Source: Opeltia flavorubescens
Taxonomy: Eukaryota; Ascomycota; Lecanoromycetes; Teloschistales; Teloschistaceae
Reading direction: 5' to 3'
DNA length: 64,000 nt
NCBI GenBank assembly: GCA_000442125.1
Contig: KE546973.1
Location: 868,001-932,000, forward strand
The translations under genes and the position numbers were made by a program. Positions 15,184 through 26,436 of this stretch are shown piece by piece (positions within the stretch are counted from its first letter, which is position 1; every line of letters begins with the position of its first letter). The notes beneath the pieces were generated by a model. That model did no database searches and was not told the DNA's origin. It saw only the letters and a list, made by a program, of their open reading frames with translations.

Positions 15184-15761
15184 TCTAATTGTATTTGCCT
15201 TAGCGAGCGATCAAGTATTGTGAAGCTGAACCGAACGAAAATCATCTGTCAACTAAATAGACCAAAGAACAATACGATGGGGGAGAGAAATTGACGGTAA
15301 TTTGATGAGCATGGCTCAGCATGACCACGTCGATTAATGACGTTGTTGCAGATACGAAAGCTTCTCCCCGCTTGCTTGCTGGGATCTGCAATTACAGCTG
15401 GTTTCTGTATGACTGACTTACAGAGGATGCCCTTCCATTGGTAACGTGTGCGGAGAATGAGATGGGGAAGGCATAGACTTCATGCGAGCAGAGCATAAAA
15501 GTACATTTAAGAGGCTGAATGAAGAAGGAGCAGAGCAGTCGGCAACCGGCCGAGACGGTATGTGGCAGCAAATTGCGGGGAAAACTAAAAAACCGTGCAT
15601 AGCTTTCTCGCAGATTAATTAGCTGCATTTGACCCAGACATGAAGAAATTAAATAATGCAGACAACGTCGATGTTGACTTTGGAAAAAAAGAAGTCGAAA
15701 GTGGGAATAGGAACGGTTGGAAAGTTTGAACGAAGTGCTGGCATAGCGGACTTTGGTATCT
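15184..15761. promoter_or_regulatory. Upstream region of glucoamylase
   Basis: Lies between the glucoamylase start and the VPS29 stop, both on the minus strand. It should contain the glucoamylase promoter. No gene or clear motif seen. Confidence 0.45.
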
Positions 15762-16540
15762 TCAGGAAGATGCTAGATTACTGCTTTTCCGGTATGACAC
15801 TTTCTCGACACCCACATTCTGGACGCCGTTTGGGTCTGTCTTCAACTGATAAACATAAAGCACGAGGACGTCGCCCTGGACCTGATACAGACTCAGCCAG
15901 AGTAAGAAACGTTTCATGTATTTGGAACTTACGTCCATCAGGCAAAAGCTTGGTGTGGGCTCCTCCCCGTCCGGCAACCAGCCCGTCGAGAATGCACCCG
16001 TTGCACTTCCGGGGTTGACGAAGAATTTACCCTCAAGCTCATATGCTTCGAATTTGTGAGTTCCTCCCCATAGTAATACATCCACATCCATATGCCTTGC
16101 TGAAATAAGGAGACTGTCCGCGTCGCCGGGAGGTATTATCGTATGTCCATGTGTGAATCCTATACGTAACGAGCCATGAGTGACGACTTTTGAAAGTGCA
16201 AGATTTGGTGCGTCAACGTCAAAATTTCCCTTCACTATTTGCAAGTCTGGGGCAAGTTGACGGAGGAACTCGTATGTTTCTTTGTCCGTGAGATTGCCTA
16301 GGCAAAGGATTTGGCCTATCTTGCCGGGAGTAAGTAGCTTTTTGAACTGTAGCAATGATCTTCAGTAGGGAGAATAAAAAACTGTAGGCTTCGACCTACT
16401 TTTGCAGGTATATCCTGCGGCACAAATCAGTCATATGCCATCTTGTTCGCCTCGTGGTAGCGACAATCAGAGGGTCTTCGTACAGGAGCTCGATCTGGTA
16501 TGAAAAGGTCACCGATTACTAGGACCAGTCTCGAAGCCAT
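15762..16540 (-). CDS. VPS29: Retromer subunit Vps29
   Basis: Four exons (16484-16540, 16400-16414, 15933-16346, 15762-15881) join to 201 residues; Vps29 is usually 180-210. The start LVLVIGDLFIPDRA is the beginning of the phosphoesterase-like fold. Later blocks are CLGNLTDKETYEFLRQLAPD, KVVTHGSLRIGFTHGHTIIP, LLWGGTHKFEAYE and FVNPGSATGAFS. The protein is part of the Vps26-Vps29-Vps35 retromer that recycles cargo from endosomes to the Golgi. Exon 2 is a 15-nt micro-exon coding DIPAK. The last intron (15882-15932) is 51 nt and stop-free, so its retention would only insert 17 residues. Confidence 0.95.
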
Positions 16541-17110
16541 TGTGCTGGTAGGCTTTTTTCATTAGGCGTGAACCTTTGCAGATTGCTGGTCTTTAGGACA
16601 ATCTTCCGCAGCCAGTGAAATTGGAGAGCTTGACGTCTTGCTGGTGGTGGAAGACCCCTGATTCAAGCTTTGCGTGCGTTGCTGGCTGATATGCCGTGGG
16701 TTGCAAGAGCGGACAGAAGATCCCTGTCAGGCCGTTGTGGGGGTGAAATTCAGTCTTCACAGCTTCTCAAGACAGCCAGCAAAGTCGACATCGCCAATTG
16801 CTTCCCAGGGCAGGATTTATCTTGTTAATGTTAGATCTCTCTCTATGGTCTCGACCATCAATCAGTCAGCGACGTCATTGTGGCCATTCGTCGTCTTCCC
16901 TGTCTCCGGTTACCCCTCCTGTCAACTTTAGCCCTGGCTTCCCCTCGCAACCGATTGAGCCTGATCTCACGGCATCTAGGCCAGAGACCGGTTCTGGAAA
17001 TCAATACTCCATTTTCGTCGGAGAGACAAGCTAGCCAAGAAGACGATTTACCATATACACCTCTGACAAGATCTCCGCCCAAAGTAGCAAAACATCCAAA
17101 CGACAGCAAT
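16541..17110. promoter_or_regulatory. Divergent intergenic region VPS29 / AGX1
   Basis: Lies between two diverging genes. The frame of AGX1 stays open upstream of its ATG to about 16880 and would code an Arg-rich, mitochondrial-presequence-like stretch, but it has no in-frame ATG there. I therefore leave it as 5' UTR. Confidence 0.5.
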
Positions 17111-18396
17111 ATGTCCGGCCAACCAGATCACCCAACTCTGCTTATACCTGGACCCATTGAATTTGACGATGAAGTCTTACAATCCATGAGCCATTACAGG
17201 TCTGTGATACCCTCCCCGCGGGTATCAGGCTTCGCTCACAATAGTTCCAGCCAGAGCCATGTCGGCGCACCCTTTGTTGCTACCTTCGGCGAAACACTCA
17301 CCCTTTTACGACAACTGTTGCAAACCTCCGATCCCGCTTCTCAGCCATTCGTCGTATCCGGTAGCGGGACTTTAGGCTGGGATTTTGTAGCCTCAAATCT
17401 TGCAGAACGAGGGGATGATGTATTGGTGTTGCATACTGGCTACTTTGCAGACTCATTCGCAGATTGTTTTGAAACATACGGTGTCAATGCAACGCAACTA
17501 AAAGCGCCGATTGGTGATCGNCCTCAGCTGCCTGAGGTAGAGAAAGCCTTGAAAGAGAAAAAGTATAAATTAATCACCGTCACACACGTCGATACATCGA
17601 CCGGTGTATTAAGTGAAGTGAAAGCGTTATCCGAACTTGTCCACCGAGTCAGCCCAGAGACATTAATTGTTGTTGATGGCGTCTGTAGCGTCGGCAGTGA
17701 GGATATCCAGTTCGATAATTGGGGTATCGATGCTGTTCTCACGGCAAGTCAGAAAGCAATTGGTAGCCCGGCAGGCCTGTGTATAATGATGTATTCCGGT
17801 CGCGCAATTGAGAGCTTCAAGAGTCGAAAATCACCGCCCAGTTCCTATTTCGCCTCGATCAAGAACTGGCTACCAAGTACGTCTTTTCCCTTTCAAATTT
17901 CTCTGCTCTCGGTGTGACAAGATACGCCTGATGCTAATTATTGAATTCAGTAATGCAAAATTACGAAGCCAAGAAACCCTCGTATTTCGCCACCCCTTCA
18001 CCTCAACTTATTCATGCACTCCATACAACACTCACTCAAGTTCTTGCTCGACCTCTCTCGGAGCGCTTCGCGATCCACCGCGAAGCTTCACAACGTATCA
18101 AATCTACCATTTCATCATATGGCCTGAAACAGTTAGCTACGAAGCCCGAAAACCAAGCCAATGGTATGACCGCAATATACCTGCCAGAGGGGGTGAAGGC
18201 GCCTGACCTATTACCGAATCTATTGAAGAAAGGGGTCATATTTGCAGGAGGATTACATAAACAGATTGCTGCGAAATATATTCGATTTGGACATATGGGC
18301 GTTAGTGTGGTAGATCCAGCGAGGAAGGACGTCGACAAAGCGCTAGAAGCTCTCAAAGAAGGCCTAGTGGAGAATGGGTACCAAGTCCCAGCATAG
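17111..18396 (+). CDS. AGX1: Alanine-glyoxylate aminotransferase (class V, PLP)
   Basis: Exons 17111-17199, 17251-17876 and 17951-18396 give 386 residues, as expected for yeast-like Agx1. Conserved blocks: LLIPGPIEFDDEVLQSMSHY, the PLP phosphate-binding region VSGSGTLGWDFVASNL, THVDTSTGVLSEVKAL, DGVCSVGSEDIQFDNW, and the Schiff-base lysine in LTASQKAIGSPAGL. The enzyme converts glyoxylate plus alanine to glycine plus pyruvate. The first intron (51 nt) is stop-free and a multiple of three; splicing it restores the family sequence MSHY-SQSHVG. The N at 17521 lies in a CGN codon, so the residue is Arg whatever the base. The ATG at 17111 is the first in frame. Confidence 0.93.
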
Positions 18397-18709
18397 AAAT
18401 GCCATTCCCTTCGCACATGTTCATCAATACATTGCTCCCCGCTCCGTCTAGACATCTTCACAATGCGGCCATAAAGGCTCTGATACCAATGGTAATGAAT
18501 AAACTATGAACCACCCTTCGCACCCATTCCAGGGGCTAAACGTCGGTGATTCGGAAATAAGACATTCCAAACTAAGCCCTTATTGGAAAAGGCATCTGGG
18601 CATTTGCAACGTCATCTCATCAGATGTGACTTGTGTGAGCATGTCGCGTGCTTGCCTCTCACTGCTCTGAAAGGCAGGTTTGGTATGGATTTCTCAGGAA
18701 AGCTTCAAA
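18397..18709. promoter_or_regulatory. Upstream region of inositol transporter
   Basis: Short gap between two same-strand genes; no gene seen. It should hold the 3' UTR of AGX1 and the promoter of the sugar porter. Confidence 0.45.
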
Positions 18710-20486
18710 ATGGCCGGCGACGAGATTGCGGCAGAGGCTCCTCTGATGCAAGAGCCGGAAAGTCCAAGAGATAGTCTCGAAGATCTTACAGCAAACTTCA
18801 TATCGCAGGAGGGGCATGCAACCTCACCGAGCGCCTTCATTTGGTCGCTCTCTTTTACTGCAGGCATAAGTGGAATTCTATTCGGATATGAGTGAGCATA
18901 ACATGGTTTACGACTGCAGCGTTAGCTTACAGAGAATCTTAGTACCGGTGTGATTTCTTCTACTTTGGTGTCGATTGGTACGGACTTTTCGCACCCATTG
19001 TCTACCCTTGACAAGAGCTTGATCACATCATCGACCAGCCTCTTTGCCCTCATCGCCAGTCCGCTTGCCGGTATCCTGGCAGATAGGCTCGGCCGAAGAT
19101 ACGTCGTCCTGGTGGCTGATTTACTTTTTGCGATTGGCGCATTATGGCAAGCTCTGACAGGCAGCGTGCCCGGGATGATATTGGGGAGAAGTGTCGTCGG
19201 TCTTGCTATTGGCGGGGCTAGTCTTGTCACTCCTCTGTACGTCGGGATGAACGATAGTATTCAACACATGTATGTACTGACTATGCCGTGTTAGGTACAT
19301 CTCCGAGCTCTCCCCTTCAGCATTCCGAGGAATGCTAGTCACGTTAAGTATTCTCTTCATAACAGGCGGTCAAGTGGTAGCATATGTTCTCGGGTATATT
19401 CTTGCACAGAAAGCCAATGGCTGGCGATGGATGGTCGGCCTGGGAGCTATGCCTGCAATCATCCAATTCGTTCTGTTATTGATGTTGCCCGAAACTCCTC
19501 GATGGCTGGTCCAAGCAGGGAAGGAGGATATTGCCCGGATCGTGCTAAGGAAAGTGTATGCCTCTGAGACCAGCACAGCAGCCGAGAAGGTACTGCGAGA
19601 TATTAAGAAGGAAATACTCGAGCAAGAGGCCACGAGCAAGATATTCCATCCTCCCACCTCCGGTGATGACCCTTGGCCATCACTTACGCAGTTCCAGCAG
19701 CGGATGACAGAGCTTCTCTACGTTGGTGGGAACCGAAGAGCTTTGACAATCGCATGTTTGTTGCAGGGACTACAGCAGCTTTGTGGATTTGTAAGTCTAA
19801 ATAAAGTAGAACACCAGTACCCGTACGCTAACAGAAAGGTCTAGAACTCGATTATGTACTTTTCAGCTACCATATTCTCCCTGCTGGGCTTTACGTCGCC
19901 AATTCTCACATCTATATGGGTCGCCATCACCAACTTTGTATGCACGCTCATCGCCTTGGTTATCATCGATCGCGTTGGCCGGAGAGCGATATTGCTCCAC
20001 TCTGTTCCAGTGATGATTTTCGGTCTCGTACTCTGCTCAATCTCTTACCACTTCCTCGGATTCCCAACCAAAAATGCGAATTTACTCATGGAGATCCAGA
20101 CAGCTGTACACAGCCCCTGGGCCACCTTCATCGTCGTGTCACTGCTTGTCTTTGTGTGCGGTTACGCAATCGGAATTGGCAATATCGCATGGCAGCAAAG
20201 CGAGCTCTTCCCACTGTCCGTCCGTTCACTGGGTTCAGGCATCGCCACTGCAACCAATTGGGGTAGCAATTTCGTCGTCGGCTTGACATTCCTACCAATG
20301 ATGGAGCTTCTGACCCCTGTTTGGACGTTTGCCCTTTATGCGCTGGTGTGTCTGATAGGTTGGATATGTGCATGGCGGATCTATCCAGAGACCAAAGGGC
20401 TTGGGCTGGAAGATATGAGAATGTTATTGAAAGACGGTTGGGGCGTCAAGGAGAGCTTGAACAGACCTGCGAACACCCACCCTTGA
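18710..20486 (+). CDS. MFS sugar porter, myo-inositol transporter type
   Basis: Four exons (18710-18891, 18943-19236, 19295-19790, 19845-20486) give 537 residues with about 12 transmembrane helices. Family signatures: GILFGYDTGVISS at the first junction, ADRLGRRYVVL (motif A), YISELSPSAFRGML, LPETPRWLVQAGK, GLQQLCGFNSIMYFSATIFS, and PETKGLGLEDM near the C-terminus. The GLQQLCGFNSIMYFSATIFS block fits Itr1/Itr2-type proton/myo-inositol symporters better than hexose carriers; this substrate assignment is inferred. The N-terminal tail is acidic and cytoplasmic (EAPLMQEPESPRDS). The start is the ATG at 18710; upstream in-frame candidates are not ATG. Confidence 0.92.
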
Positions 20487-20501
20487 GTGCTGCATCAGGC
20501 T

Positions 20502-20843
20502 ATGACAAAGTTCCACCAGTTGATCCACTTCGACCAAGGAGTGACCACTATGGCCCACGATTCGGCCAGACATGGTGTCCATGAACCCACAGCCACGTAC
20601 GATGAAGATCCTAACTTCACCGCCTATCTTGAGAACCTCTTACTACGATTTCACAACTTTAGAGAATGGCTACTAATTTTATTATTTAGTTTCGTGGCTA
20701 CTTTTGTTAGGAGGCAGAACTCAGCAGGCTGGATCGCCTATCTCAACGAGGTCAACGCGATCCTTGCTGGAATTCAGCATATCGGCTATTTGTTGCTCGA
20801 GAGCTCGTCTGCAGAGATTGTGCAGGGAATCTCTCGCGAGTAA
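20502..20843 (+). CDS. Possible small hypothetical protein (113 aa)
   Basis: A single open frame starts at the ATG at 20502, 15 bases after the inositol transporter stop. It has one possible membrane segment (EWLLILLFSFVATFV) and no family I know. It may simply be part of the transporter's 3' UTR. Low confidence. Confidence 0.22.
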   Translation: MTKFHQLIHFDQGVTTMAHDSARHGVHEPTATYDEDPNFTAYLENLLLRFHNFREWLLILLFSFVATFVRRQNSAGWIAYLNEVNAILAGIQHIGYLLLESSSAEIVQGISRE

Positions 20844-22491
20844 TCTACTCCAAAATAGGATTTAGGTATGACTATCTCTAATCTGGAAGGTTGAGGAGGC
20901 TAACTACCCCCGTCGACAGTAATTTTGATCGGAGTCGGCCAGCTTCCGTCTATGAAAAGTCAAGTCTCCCATATGTATAGCAATCAAAGCTCTTGAAGCG
21001 GGTCACNAGAATTTTCCCCGGCCACACTCAGTCCTCTGGACCATTTCCGCAGATTGTCTTGTCGGGAGCAGTCGATTAAATATCCACATGTTTTTCGAAG
21101 CCTCTACGAGGTTCACTGTTGGGCCATTCTAGATCACTCTAGAACCTCCTTCTCGGTTATCCCGCCTTCAAAGGGACTTGATACCCCGAGCAACATTTTG
21201 AAAACACCCAGCTTGGCCTTCTAGGCACGGCATTTGTGGTGGTTGCTAGTGAGTGCGAACATCGCATGGTCAAACCGTTGAATAGTCTCGCCACCGGTGC
21301 TCCACCCTAGAATTAGCTCTCAATGCTTGGCATTGCCGAGATGGATGCATCAAGTACTATTGCTGAAGTAGCCCGGATGGTTGATAGCAAAGCTTCAATT
21401 CCATGGACATCTTGTCAGCATTGCGAATTAGCTTGGAAGATTGGATCCTGTACCAACTACGCCTGAAAGGTACCTCGTGCTTGATGGTCGACACACATGT
21501 CATGAGGTCGCGACTCAGGAATTCTGATGGATATGATGATGTCGTGGAGCGTTCCCTGATGTACGCGTTGGTATAATCTCTAGCCTGTCCTGCGACTTTC
21601 TAGACGTCGGTTCGGCAAGTTCCCGAGATGATTGCTCTCGACCTCCACAGAGAACATCAAGGCGGGCCAGACGAAACATGAGATGGGAGCTGTGTCGACG
21701 CCAGCGCCGATAACAGGTCGGTTGGACTTCTTCCACGTGCCGAGGGAGATGCGTGGGAGCGACGATCGGGTAATAACCTGGGGATTTATCGATAGGTGCT
21801 GCCAGGCTTGTTGATGGAAATAATACTAGCACGACAATCAAAAGTCGAAAGTGCATTTTCTGAGACGGACGAGTATCGTTGACGCAAATGGACCGGCCAT
21901 CTGCGTGGTAAAGTGATTCGTGTTTCCTTCAGAGGGATTTGTGATCTGCGTGATAAGAATATTTATGTTGCTTCAGGAAGGGTGTGTTTTTTGTGTTTTC
22001 ATGTGTGTGATCTGTGTCTCGGGAGATGAAGGTGACTAACCCTCAGCGGACTCGTGTGGAGATGCTCCTTCCTCGATATACGTTCGAGATGTATGCTGGG
22101 AAGGAACATTCAATACCAAATTATCCTGACTCGAGCCCTGGTAAAAGTAAAATTCCTCTTGTTTTATGGATACAATTCTATGCTCGGTGTCGAGATGTCC
22201 ACTTCTTGGCCACTTCTTGTATTACTCTCCTCTCGATCAGGTATCGTTTTTCGTTGGTACAGTCCCCATGATATATGCTGCCTACATTATGTCATTGGTC
22301 TACATACAGTAGAGATCTCTACAATACATATTGTCGTAGATGACATTATTCATTATTCTGTCAGCATGCTAGTTAAACCTTGAAAACCCCGGAATGCAGC
22401 CAATTATTCAATGCTTGGGTATCTTTATGATGATGATGGTGGAATTTTCCTTTCCTCTCAGCGCCGCTATCCTAACCTGTACACCTCACGC
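20844..22491. other. Gene-poor stretch with one candidate small secreted protein
   Basis: About 1.6 kb without a recognised gene; it holds the N at 21007 and the candidate at 21515-21856 listed separately. No terminal repeats or transposase-like frames seen. Part of it is the 3' flank of the CHY/RING gene. Confidence 0.5.
21515..21856 (-). CDS. Candidate small secreted protein (113 aa)
   Basis: The frame starts with a convincing signal peptide (FRLLIVVLVLFPSTSLAAP) from an ATG at 21856. The following residues to about position 48 look protein-like, but the C-terminal half is Arg/His/Ser-rich and may be out of frame, for example past an unrecognised intron. Only two Cys residues. No family recognised. 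Confidence 0.3.
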   Translation of the reverse strand: MHFRLLIVVLVLFPSTSLAAPIDKSPGYYPIVAPTHLPRHVEEVQPTCYRRWRRHSSHLMFRLARLDVLCGGREQSSRELAEPTSRKSQDRLEIIPTRTSGNAPRHHHIHQNS

Positions 22492-24737
22492 TCACCGATG
22501 CCCAAAAATCTCCATCTGATCTTCCTCTTCTTCGTCGGTGGGATCATCACTCATATCGTCGTCACTATCTTCCTCATCCTCGCTACTGCTATCACTCGGA
22601 ACAGGGTCTTGGAGAACTGTCTGGGATCTCGGGCTTGTGCTTCCCAACCCCCAGAAGTCCACGTCATCGCTAAATTCTCCGTCCTCGTCGTCCGAAGACG
22701 TATCCATGGCTTCCTGGCTCAGAGGAAGATGCGCCACCGGTCGCGGCTCCTGCAAGTGAGGTATTCTTCTAACTGATTCATAAGGTTCCTCTGCTGGCGG
22801 GATTGCAACCGAAGGTGGGGCAGAGTTTGTCGTCCTGTGAGTTTGGGTGGTGGTATTCGAGGTTCTACCGCGGGTACGGCTGCTCAATACCGCTTGCTCG
22901 GGGAAGTTTCCTCGGTCAGGACCTCGGACCATCTGCAGCTGTGCTGTGTTGTAAGAGTCGCAACTACTTGGATCAGCAAAACACGAGATTATTCAGAAAG
23001 CACATGTGCACTCACACGCCACATTTCATGCCCAGCCAGTGGTACTTGACCAATGATTTTGTGTTGCAGTCGTTGCAGTAGACCCAAGCTTTCGTGTCCT
23101 GAAACTCGGGCGGCATCGGTTGACTTTCGATCGCGCGCTCGAGGTGACGGAATTGCATTTCCATGTTGATGATACTACGGCTACATATAGGACAACGATA
23201 CGACCTTTTCATATGCTCATAATAGCACCGATGATGGATGCTATGGCCACAACCCATAAAAACGACAGTTTGAGGGGACGTAAACATGTATTCACCGCAT
23301 ATAGGACAGTCGCAGTCTGTCGACCGTTCAATACAGCGATGTGTCTCCCTGATGCCGATCGATAGACACACGCAGCAAGTCTATACTTGCATTAGCTTGA
23401 AGCAATATGGTACTTGTCCGAGCACAGTGGTGTCTCACCTTGCAGTGATAAAAGTCCTTTCCAAGACCCTGCCCAATACGACAAATGCCACAGTCATTGC
23501 AGTGGTAGATACTCTTCTCAGGGTCATCGTCCCACAACTTACAAATGCCGCAAAAGTACCTTGCGCTGCGCTCCCCGCATTGAGAACATTCTTCGGACGC
23601 CGTTTGAGCACATCCACAAAGCATACACAACATGTTCCTTGTCGCGCGCCTGTTCAATGAATGGTCCTCGACTTCATCGTGGCAAAATCGACAGGTATAC
23701 CATCGATAGCAGGCTGAGCATTGCAATTTGATGTTTCGTCTATAATGGGAACAACCAAGGAGCTTTGGATCCTCCTCAGAGGCGTCCGATAGCTGGTCCG
23801 TCGATCGATTACCAGCCGTCGCGGAAGGCTGATTACAGTTTGGCTTCCTGTGAAAGGTGGGTTTTAGGTCTTCCAGAGAGAGGTTGAAAGGATTACTATT
23901 TTCGGCTACTGACGATAGGGATGTAGGTGGAGACGTGCATTGCACACTATTGTCCATAGAGCGCGACGAGGCAGGGGTGATTGGCCGTTCATGACTGGCT
24001 AGACTCGCCGGAGACCGAGCACGGAAGGAGACAGAAGCGTGTAAGCTTGATTGCGATGAATTGTACTGTTCCGTCATCAGGTCATGGATCATTTTTGCTT
24101 TTTCGGAGCTTGAGGAGTCTGTCCTCTGGATTGCTGCGATTCGTTTCCGCATTGAACCCATCCCGTCGTCGGCAGGCAAGCGTCGACTGCGCTTCTCATT
24201 TTGGTTTATATCATCACCCTGAGAATTCTGTCTCGTCGTCCTTGTCGAGTCCTGGACTGTTCTGGAGACTGGATCCATTGTAGCCTGCGCCGAGCTGAGA
24301 GATGAGGTGGTAGACCCGAGACTTTCCGGGACTCCGCCATAAACAGGATTACTTGAGATTTGATTTTCGGAGCTTATATTATCGGATCTGCCTAACAAGG
24401 CGGATCCTTGGTCTAGTGGGACTCCCGACGGTGGGAGGGGTGCCGTGTGTTGTTGGTGGTCCCTCCAGGTCCACGAGGCCGCTACCGTGTCTGAGGCTAA
24501 ATCATCAAATTCCGGAGTGTATGGTGCTGGCGCACGAGGAGCACGAAGCCTCCAATTTCTTTCCCATATGCCTGAAACGGGTGGATCACCTTCTCCATGG
24601 GCGATCTCGTTCTGATCTTGGGGTGGAAGCTGGCGGCCAGCGGGGTGTGATGCATTATCGTCGTTGCTCGGGCGGGAAAACCGGCGGGCCTGGCGAATGA
24701 CGGGTTCGATGAGGAAGGAGGTGATGTAGTTGCTCAT
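22492..24737 (-). CDS. CHY zinc finger / RING E3 ubiquitin ligase (RCHY1/PIRH2-like)
   Basis: Three exons (23439-24737, 23016-23380, 22492-22963) give 711 residues. A disordered N-terminal half of about 320 residues comes first. Then CHY zinc finger (about 328-400: GCSHYRRNIKLQC, CRFCHDE), CTCHY zinc finger (about 400-460: FCGICKLWDDDPEKSIYHC) and RING (about 458-500: CPICGEYM, FMGCGHSIHHRCY, YRCPICSRSI) follow. Next is a zinc ribbon (WVYCNDCN...KCGVCDSYNT). The C-terminal tail ends in a strongly acidic Ser/Asp/Glu run. PIRH2-type proteins transfer ubiquitin to nuclear regulators; the fungal substrates are unknown. The start is the first ATG; an upstream GTG extends the frame by seven codons. 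Confidence 0.93.
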
Positions 24738-25506
24738 TAAGTTTAAACATAGGTACACTTTCTAGGGATTAGAGGCAATGGCTGTAGAGGTATTGAGTAT
24801 ATGACCAGGGCGCCGATCTACGGATGACGATGCCACGACGCTTGCGGTAAAAACGTGGTGCACCGACCGAGTCTAAAATAAGCCGCCGTTGATCTGGCAT
24901 CCAGTCGTCCAATTATTTATTCATGGCACCAGAGGTTCATTCGTACTCACGTCCGTTAAATTAAACCCGTTCTGTCGAGGGCTATCTGCTGCCTCGGAAC
25001 ATTCACCAAAAGACGTTTTTAAACCCTTCGACTAAGCTGTCTACGAAACCTTTTGTACTTCACCAGCAGACCTTTCTCCGTCATGTCATCCTTTTTCATA
25101 TCCGCTGAAAATGGCAAGAGAGGAGCTATTACTACACTAATGGACAAAGGGCCTCAACGTATACAGCACACATGGCATGAGCTCCAGATGGTTCATCAAG
25201 AACACCTCCATGGGCGCCTGGTGCGCGCCATACGCCTTTTTTCTTTCCATGCTTTTTTCGTCGTACCATAATTCCATGCATATCTCAAGCCTACCATAAT
25301 ACTTTTCAAGCCTAGTTCATAGCATGCAGGTGCACACTCAGTAGCCTTATAAGATACTTCTCATCCCCAATGATAAGGTCTTTTTATGCAGCCTATGTTG
25401 TTCACATCCGTTTCGCCACGAATGTTTGAAAATCACACTCAGCAGTTGGAGAGCTAGCAGGTAGGATTCTCCATATATGGACATTATTTTTCGAAAGTGG
25501 AAAAAT
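24738..25506. other. Intergenic, no gene seen
   Basis: Promoter side of the CHY/RING gene and 3' flank of the SDR gene, both on the minus strand. The short plus-strand frame at 25053-25271 shows no protein features. Confidence 0.55.
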
Positions 25507-26436
25507 CTACCATGGCAACTCCTTCCCATCATACTGGTTCGGACCTGGAGCATTTTCCCAGCCCGGTATATGAATATTAAGGAAGCTACCGTTCTTTTCC
25601 GGGCCAGACTTGAGCATAAGGTCAATCACTGCCGCAACACCCGTTTCCACCTCCAAATCAGCGTTTTGGGAGCCCATATCGGTCTTAAGCCACTGCGAAT
25701 GTTGGTCAGTCATAAGACAGCGGACTTGTGCTTTCGATGATTTACCCCGGGACTGATACTAAGGACTGTGAAGCCTTTCGGGCCGTATTCCAGCGCGTAT
25801 TGCACGCCCAGCATGTTCAAAGCGGCCTTTGTGAGTTTGTACGAGGGCGCTGGGCTCCCCGCATACTTGGACGCCTGTGTTAGAGAGCCGAGCGAGGTGG
25901 ATCTGTCAGCAAAAGCGGATATCAGCGGATCAATCCACTATACTCAAGGTGAACTTGACCTTACATATTAACAATTTTTTTCAGCCTCCCTACCTCGAGC
26001 AGCGGAATGAGTGCTGCACTAACCAGATGTACGCTTGCAACGTTCGTTCTAAATGTGTCGACAAGGGCATCTGCCGGCATACTGTGAATGCCCTCGGGAT
26101 AGAATGACATGGTCTACCAGCAGTGAGTGGGCACATTGCTTGCTGAGGGCCTTTGTCGTGTCTTACTCCAACGTTATTGACAAGGACATCTAGACCATTC
26201 GGTGAGTTGTTCTTCACCTTCTCAACAGCAGCCTCAACGCTCTCTTGGTTGGTCACTTCGCAGTTGACAGCAATAACGCGCCCCGAGGAATTGGCAATGA
26301 TCTCGTCTAACGGCTGGGATTTGCTTCGCGCAAAAGCAAAGACTCGCGAAACCTTTCCAGTATCCAGGTGAGCAAGTTGGCGGACCAATTCAAGCCCAAG
26401 GCCTCGATTGGCGCCAGTGACAAGATAAGTTGCCAT
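25507..26436 (-). CDS. Short-chain dehydrogenase/reductase (C-factor-like, classical SDR)
   Basis: Four exons (26167-26436, 25965-26113, 25746-25902, 25507-25692) give 253 residues. NAD(P)-binding TGANRGLGLELVRQL is at residue 7. NNVG marks the end of the fourth strand; KIVNISTSLGSL carries the catalytic Ser region; YKLTKAALN supplies Tyr-x-x-x-Lys; SISPGWLKTDMG follows. This sequence pattern is like CsgA/C-factor and sniffer-type reductases of about 250 residues. The substrate is not readable. All splice sites are GT-AG and the reading frame closes exactly. Its neighbours do not suggest a pathway. Confidence 0.88.

Noticed and set aside
16880-17110. Mitochondrial-like N-terminal extension of AGX1
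   Set aside because: The frame is open and Arg-rich, but no in-frame ATG exists upstream of 17111 and the ATG there has good context.
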